Origin: an uncultured Bacillus sp.
Lineage (GTDB): Bacteria > Bacillota > Bacilli > Bacillales_B > DSM-18226
NCBI RefSeq assembly: GCF_946478885.1
Contig: NZ_CAMLDX010000078.1
Coordinates: 1-16,126 of the forward strand
Direction: 5' to 3'
Length of the DNA: 16,126 nucleotides
Part shown: positions 13,559-16,126 of the stretch, one piece after another
Numbering within the stretch: position 1 is the stretch's first letter
How the letters are laid out: every line of letters begins with the position of its first letter
The notes under the pieces: generated by a model
Databases searched by the model: none
Told to the model about the DNA's origin: nothing
What the model saw: the letters and a program-made list of their open reading frames with translations, nothing else
Program-made: the position numbers and the translations under genes

Positions 13559-14374
13559 ATGAAAAAAGTAATCATTTTTATATCGATTTTTTTCATGTTT
13601 TCTTTCCTGCCTTTAGCGAATGCAGAAAGGCACAAAGTTCCTATAGCAGCACCAGCAAAACAGTTAGTCACTGTTCCTAATTCTGTGTTAAATATCACCA
13701 GGGAGAATACGTATCCAAACGCAACACCGGATATGCCCAAACTGGAACCAAGTGAACTTACACAGGACCTTATCGATACATCTAAGGTCAAAATCGAAAA
13801 TCCTGATCTTATACGTATGCTTAATGAAACCTCTGTCAACAGTACTCCGTTTGCTATCGGATACAGGGCAATTATCTATCTTGGACAATGGCCACTTAAT
13901 TATGAATCTATCGAGACATTGCCAAATTGGGAATATCAAAAAATCAATACAAATTACTTTGATAATCGCGGCGGTAAATCGCCGTATCAAATCCATTATG
14001 TTCAGGAAGTCCAAAAAGTTGTCCGCGGCGGCTTAACGGCTAAGATTGCTAATATTGACGAAGTAAAAAAAATGATGCTCATGAAGGCCAGCCAAAAGAC
14101 AGAACTGCCGCTTGCCTTTGAAACAATTATTGGCGGGGGAACGAAAAAAGATCATGTATACAATGTTCCTCCTAAAATGCTGGGATATTTATATGGGTTC
14201 GCCCCGGCTGTAAATGAAAAAGGAAAGGTAACCTTCGGTGAAGTGTATTTAATGCTAAAGGGCGGCAAAAAAATGATTGTCATTAAAAATATAACAACCC
14301 AAGGCATTGGAGCCTGGATCCCTATACAAGACCATGTAACATTCAGCTTCGTTGCAAGCGAACTCCCTCGATAG
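13559..14374 (+). CDS. yfkD: Exported protein YfkD
   Basis: Secreted or cell-surface protein of unknown function, specific to Bacillaceae. The 271 residues begin with a clear signal peptide: basic MKK, hydrophobic IIFISIFFMFSFLPL, then the AxA site A20-N21-A22 with cleavage before Glu23. There is no lipobox cysteine. The mature part has no catalytic motif I know; PLNYESIETLPNWEYQ and KINTNYFDNRGGKSPYQIHY are typical of YfkD. An AAAGGAG ribosome site precedes the ATG by 11 bases. Its place after chaA matches B. subtilis gene order. There is its own gap of 154 bases upstream, so co-transcription with chaA is possible but not shown. Confidence 0.92.
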   Translation: MKKVIIFISIFFMFSFLPLANAERHKVPIAAPAKQLVTVPNSVLNITRENTYPNATPDMPKLEPSELTQDLIDTSKVKIENPDLIRMLNETSVNSTPFAIGYRAIIYLGQWPLNYESIETLPNWEYQKINTNYFDNRGGKSPYQIHYVQEVQKVVRGGLTAKIANIDEVKKMMLMKASQKTELPLAFETIIGGGTKKDHVYNVPPKMLGYLYGFAPAVNEKGKVTFGEVYLMLKGGKKMIVIKNITTQGIGAWIPIQDHVTFSFVASELPR

Positions 14375-14395
14375 TGGTGTCAGGCACCGCAAAAA

Positions 14396-14437
14396 TACAA
14401 AAAAGGGGAAAGTGTCCTTGTGGAGAAAACACTTTCC
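14396..14437 (-). terminator. Intrinsic terminator of yfkAB
   Basis: GGAAAGTGT (14407-14415) and ACACTTTCC (14429-14437) form a perfect 9-bp stem. Read leftward it is followed by CCTTTTTTGTATTTTT, a proper T run. It lies 20 bases after the yfkAB stop codon, and the opposing yfkD ends nearby. Confidence 0.8.
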
Positions 14438-14456
14438 TTAGAGTTTGTCTAATTTA

Positions 14457-15590
14457 TTAATAGGTTTTGTTAAATGAGAGCAGCGAGCGGCACTGTTGAA
14501 AGTCTGTGTCTGGATAATAAACATTTTTAACTAAAACATTCGGCCCGAGGCAGCGAACCGCTGGGCAGTGGCAATTTAACGATCCCGCCAGTTCTGTATT
14601 TAACCAATTGTCAAAGGCATCTGTCAGACGGTCTTGTTTGATGTTGCCAAGAGGCGGTGCATCACCAAAATCAGTAACAATGATCTCTCCTGTAAAAATA
14701 TTAACATTTAGACGGGAGCGCCCGTCCGGATCGCTGCGAACAGTAACATTTTTTTCGCTTGATAGTCTTTTAATCAATTGTAAATCTTCTTCATTATTCA
14801 TACAGGAATAAAATGGCAATGTTCCAAACAGCATCCACGTGTTTTGCTCGCGAATATCAAGCAGATGATGAATACATTCACGAATTTCCTCCAAGCTCAG
14901 GGTTTCAAGAGATGAAGCAAAATCAGAAGAGTACATCGGATGTACTTCATGACGGCTGCATTTCATTTCGTGGACGATTTGATGATGGATGTCCTCTAAA
15001 TAAGGCTTGGTTCTTTTGCTTAGCATGGTTTCAGCAGAGACCATCACTCCATTTTCTGCTATCATCCGGCTGTTTTGAATGATATTTTGAAACAGCTTTT
15101 GCCGCTGTTTGATAGAAGGCTTCCGTTCCATTCTGGCGAAAGCTCCTTCGATAAAGTCTTTCTCTGTTCCCCAATTATGCGAAATATGCAGCACATCCAA
15201 ATAAGGAATAATATCCGAATAACAGTCAATATCTAAAGTAAGATTGGAATTAAGCTGTGTCCGAATACCCCGCTCGTAAGCATATTTCAGCAACGGAATA
15301 ACATATTCTTCACGGGTTTTTTTAGAGAGAACAGGCTCTCCACCTGTAATACTCATTGTTCGTAAATGCGGTATCTCGTCTAAACGTTTCAATAAAAGTT
15401 CCAGCGGGAGGCCGTCCGGTTCCTGAGTTTGCAATGTATAGCCTACAGCACAATGCTCGCAGCGCATATTGCATAAAACCGTTGTTGTAAACTCTACATT
15501 TGATAGAGTCAATTGACCGTGTTTTGCCACATCCAGATAAGTTTCCCATGGGTCAAAATCAGGTGCTAGCTTCTTTCTTTCGGAAATCAT
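14457..15590 (-). CDS. yfkAB: Radical SAM/CxCxxxxC motif protein YfkAB
   Basis: Radical S-adenosylmethionine enzyme of 377 residues, reaction unknown. The cluster motif CNMRCEHC gives Cys40, Cys44 and Cys47 for the [4Fe-4S] centre, and GGEP at 83-86 binds SAM. The C-terminal tail holds the named CxCxxxxC motif (Cys340, Cys342, Cys347 in CHCPAVRC) and a later Cys367, probably for an auxiliary cluster. The ATG at 15590 follows AAGGGGAG at good spacing. In early B. subtilis annotation this gene was split into yfkA and yfkB; here it is one uninterrupted frame. It converges on yfkD, and its upstream side faces the SE1561-like gene. Confidence 0.94.
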   Translation of the reverse strand: MISERKKLAPDFDPWETYLDVAKHGQLTLSNVEFTTTVLCNMRCEHCAVGYTLQTQEPDGLPLELLLKRLDEIPHLRTMSITGGEPVLSKKTREEYVIPLLKYAYERGIRTQLNSNLTLDIDCYSDIIPYLDVLHISHNWGTEKDFIEGAFARMERKPSIKQRQKLFQNIIQNSRMIAENGVMVSAETMLSKRTKPYLEDIHHQIVHEMKCSRHEVHPMYSSDFASSLETLSLEEIRECIHHLLDIREQNTWMLFGTLPFYSCMNNEEDLQLIKRLSSEKNVTVRSDPDGRSRLNVNIFTGEIIVTDFGDAPPLGNIKQDRLTDAFDNWLNTELAGSLNCHCPAVRCLGPNVLVKNVYYPDTDFQQCRSLLSFNKTY

Positions 15591-15790
15591 TATTTTCTCC
15601 CCTTGTTCGTCTTAATACATGATCTTATGTTTTATTTGCTATTGTCATTATTGAATTATTCATGTGGACTGTCAACAATACGGATAAAATTAATATTTTT
15701 TACTGCTGCGGCAGGTTTTTGTTTGGAACGGTTGCTTAATGACCGTTTTTTCGATAGGATGGATCACGGAAAGTGAAAGGAGCGAATAGC
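15591..15790. promoter_or_regulatory. Divergent region with two hairpin-plus-T elements
   Basis: This 200-base gap separates leftward yfkAB from the rightward small gene. It contains CTGC-TGCG-GCAG with TTTTTG after it (about 15703-15719), and AACGGT/ACCGTT (15727-15732 with 15742-15747) followed by TTTT. Both look like small rightward terminators, although no rightward gene ends here. A leader attenuator or a short RNA are options. TTGAAT near 15649 could be a -35, but the matching -10 is poor. Confidence 0.4.
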
Positions 15791-15976
15791 TTGGGAAGTC
15801 CGATACATGATAAAAACAGCCAGGTTTCCTTCTTGAAGGAGCGTCTCAATATGTTTCTTGATGTGTTAGATGCCATTGATCCGGAAGAAACCGATATTGA
15901 AGATATTGATCGTTTGATTGAAATTATCGATGATCTCGAAGCAAAATGCCGCGAATTTAAGCATCGTGGAATGTAA
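15791..15976 (+). CDS. SE1561-like small acidic protein, 61 aa
   Basis: Small cytoplasmic protein of unknown function that I associate with the SE1561 family of Bacilli. The start GSPIHDKNSQVSFLKERLNMF and the acidic core VLDAIDPEETDIEDIDRLIE are typical, and the whole is predicted helical. A GTG at 15773 is in frame, but it would sit over the ribosome site. TTG at 15791 has AAAGGAG exactly eight bases upstream (15776-15782), so TTG is preferred. It appears monocistronic, with a terminator directly behind it. Confidence 0.82.
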   Translation: MGSPIHDKNSQVSFLKERLNMFLDVLDAIDPEETDIEDIDRLIEIIDDLEAKCREFKHRGM

Positions 15977-16001
15977 GAGCCTTTTGTGACAGGCTCTTTT
16001 T
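15975..16001 (+). terminator. Intrinsic terminator of the SE1561-like gene
   Basis: AAGAGCC (15975-15981) and GGCTCTT (15992-15998) form a 7-bp stem with a ten-base loop and a TTTTT end. The stem begins within the stop codon. Beyond it, 16002-16126 shows no gene I can support, only a small CCATT/AATGG hairpin near 16013. Confidence 0.82.
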
Positions 16002-16126
16002 GTTTGTGTAATCCATTGTTGTAATGGAGGAAGAAGGTGGCGATCCGGGTGACGGAGCAATGAAAAACATATCCCTTTCAAAAAATGCCTTCTGTCGCGC
16101 TCCATAAAGGAAAAATAGTATGCATC

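Noticed and set aside
13396..13839. 147-codon leftward frame spanning the chaA-yfkD gap
   Set aside because: It covers the yfkD signal-peptide region in antisense, lacks a ribosome site and shows no family resemblance.
15866..16105. 79-codon leftward frame over the end of the window
   Set aside because: Antisense to the SE1561-like gene and runs through that gene's terminator; the text resembles no protein family.

Overview
The window looks like chromosomal DNA from a motile, endospore-forming member of the Bacillaceae (Bacillus sensu lato). It is AT-rich with strong AGGAGG-type ribosome sites. It carries MotA/MotB, SinI/SinR and TopB of Bacillus type, and a yfk gene block in the order known from Bacillus subtilis (yfkK, yfkJ-yfkI-yfkH, chaA/yfkE, yfkD, yfkAB). 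I see no rRNA, tRNA, CRISPR array, phage module or intact mobile element. The only mobile DNA is a decayed IS3-type remnant.

Layout. Bases 1-104 hold the end of a rightward membrane-protein gene, followed by a long hairpin and the leftward topoisomerase III gene topB (409-2598). An IS3-family relic with an internal deletion lies at about 2742-3110, then a leftward 53-residue unknown protein (3235-3396). The gap 3397-3886 is rich in signals. It has a near-perfect Rex-type operator, a TATAAT box and a compact transcript-like unit (5' hairpin, C-rich linker, intrinsic terminator) that I read as a candidate small RNA. A SigD-like promoter for motA follows, and its -10 element contains a consensus Spo0A box. 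motA and motB overlap and end in a clear terminator.

The biofilm/sporulation switch comes next. A Spo0A-like control region leads into a 46-residue SinI anti-repressor read rightward, and SinR is read leftward from the other side. The pair is therefore convergent, not the co-directional operon of B. subtilis. A monocistronic type I methionine aminopeptidase (6813-7568) follows. Then comes the yfk block: yfkK (DUF1128) diverging from yfkJ-yfkI-yfkH (low-molecular-weight phosphatase, YtxH-like protein, YihY/BrkB membrane protein), and a 35-residue lysine-rich peptide gene. A leftward P1B-4 metal ATPase (PfeT/ZosA) carries a Fur/PerR-type box. Next are the Ca2+/H+ antiporter ChaA, secreted YfkD, leftward radical-SAM YfkAB, and a 61-residue SE1561-like protein with a TTG start.

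How the parts work together. Three loci carry signals for life-style control: motAB (SigD plus a Spo0A box), sinI (Spo0A-like boxes) and sinR. If the boxes work, Spo0A~P would turn motility down and SinI up at about the same time. The ATPase and the antiporter are divergent cation exporters. The most interesting candidates are the Rex-box C-rich small RNA at 3541-3705, the motAB promoter with an embedded Spo0A box, the convergent sinI/sinR, the YfkJ phosphatase with Phe where the P-loop Ser should be, and an orphan promoter-plus-terminator unit ahead of pfeT. All were read by eye; none was confirmed by a search.
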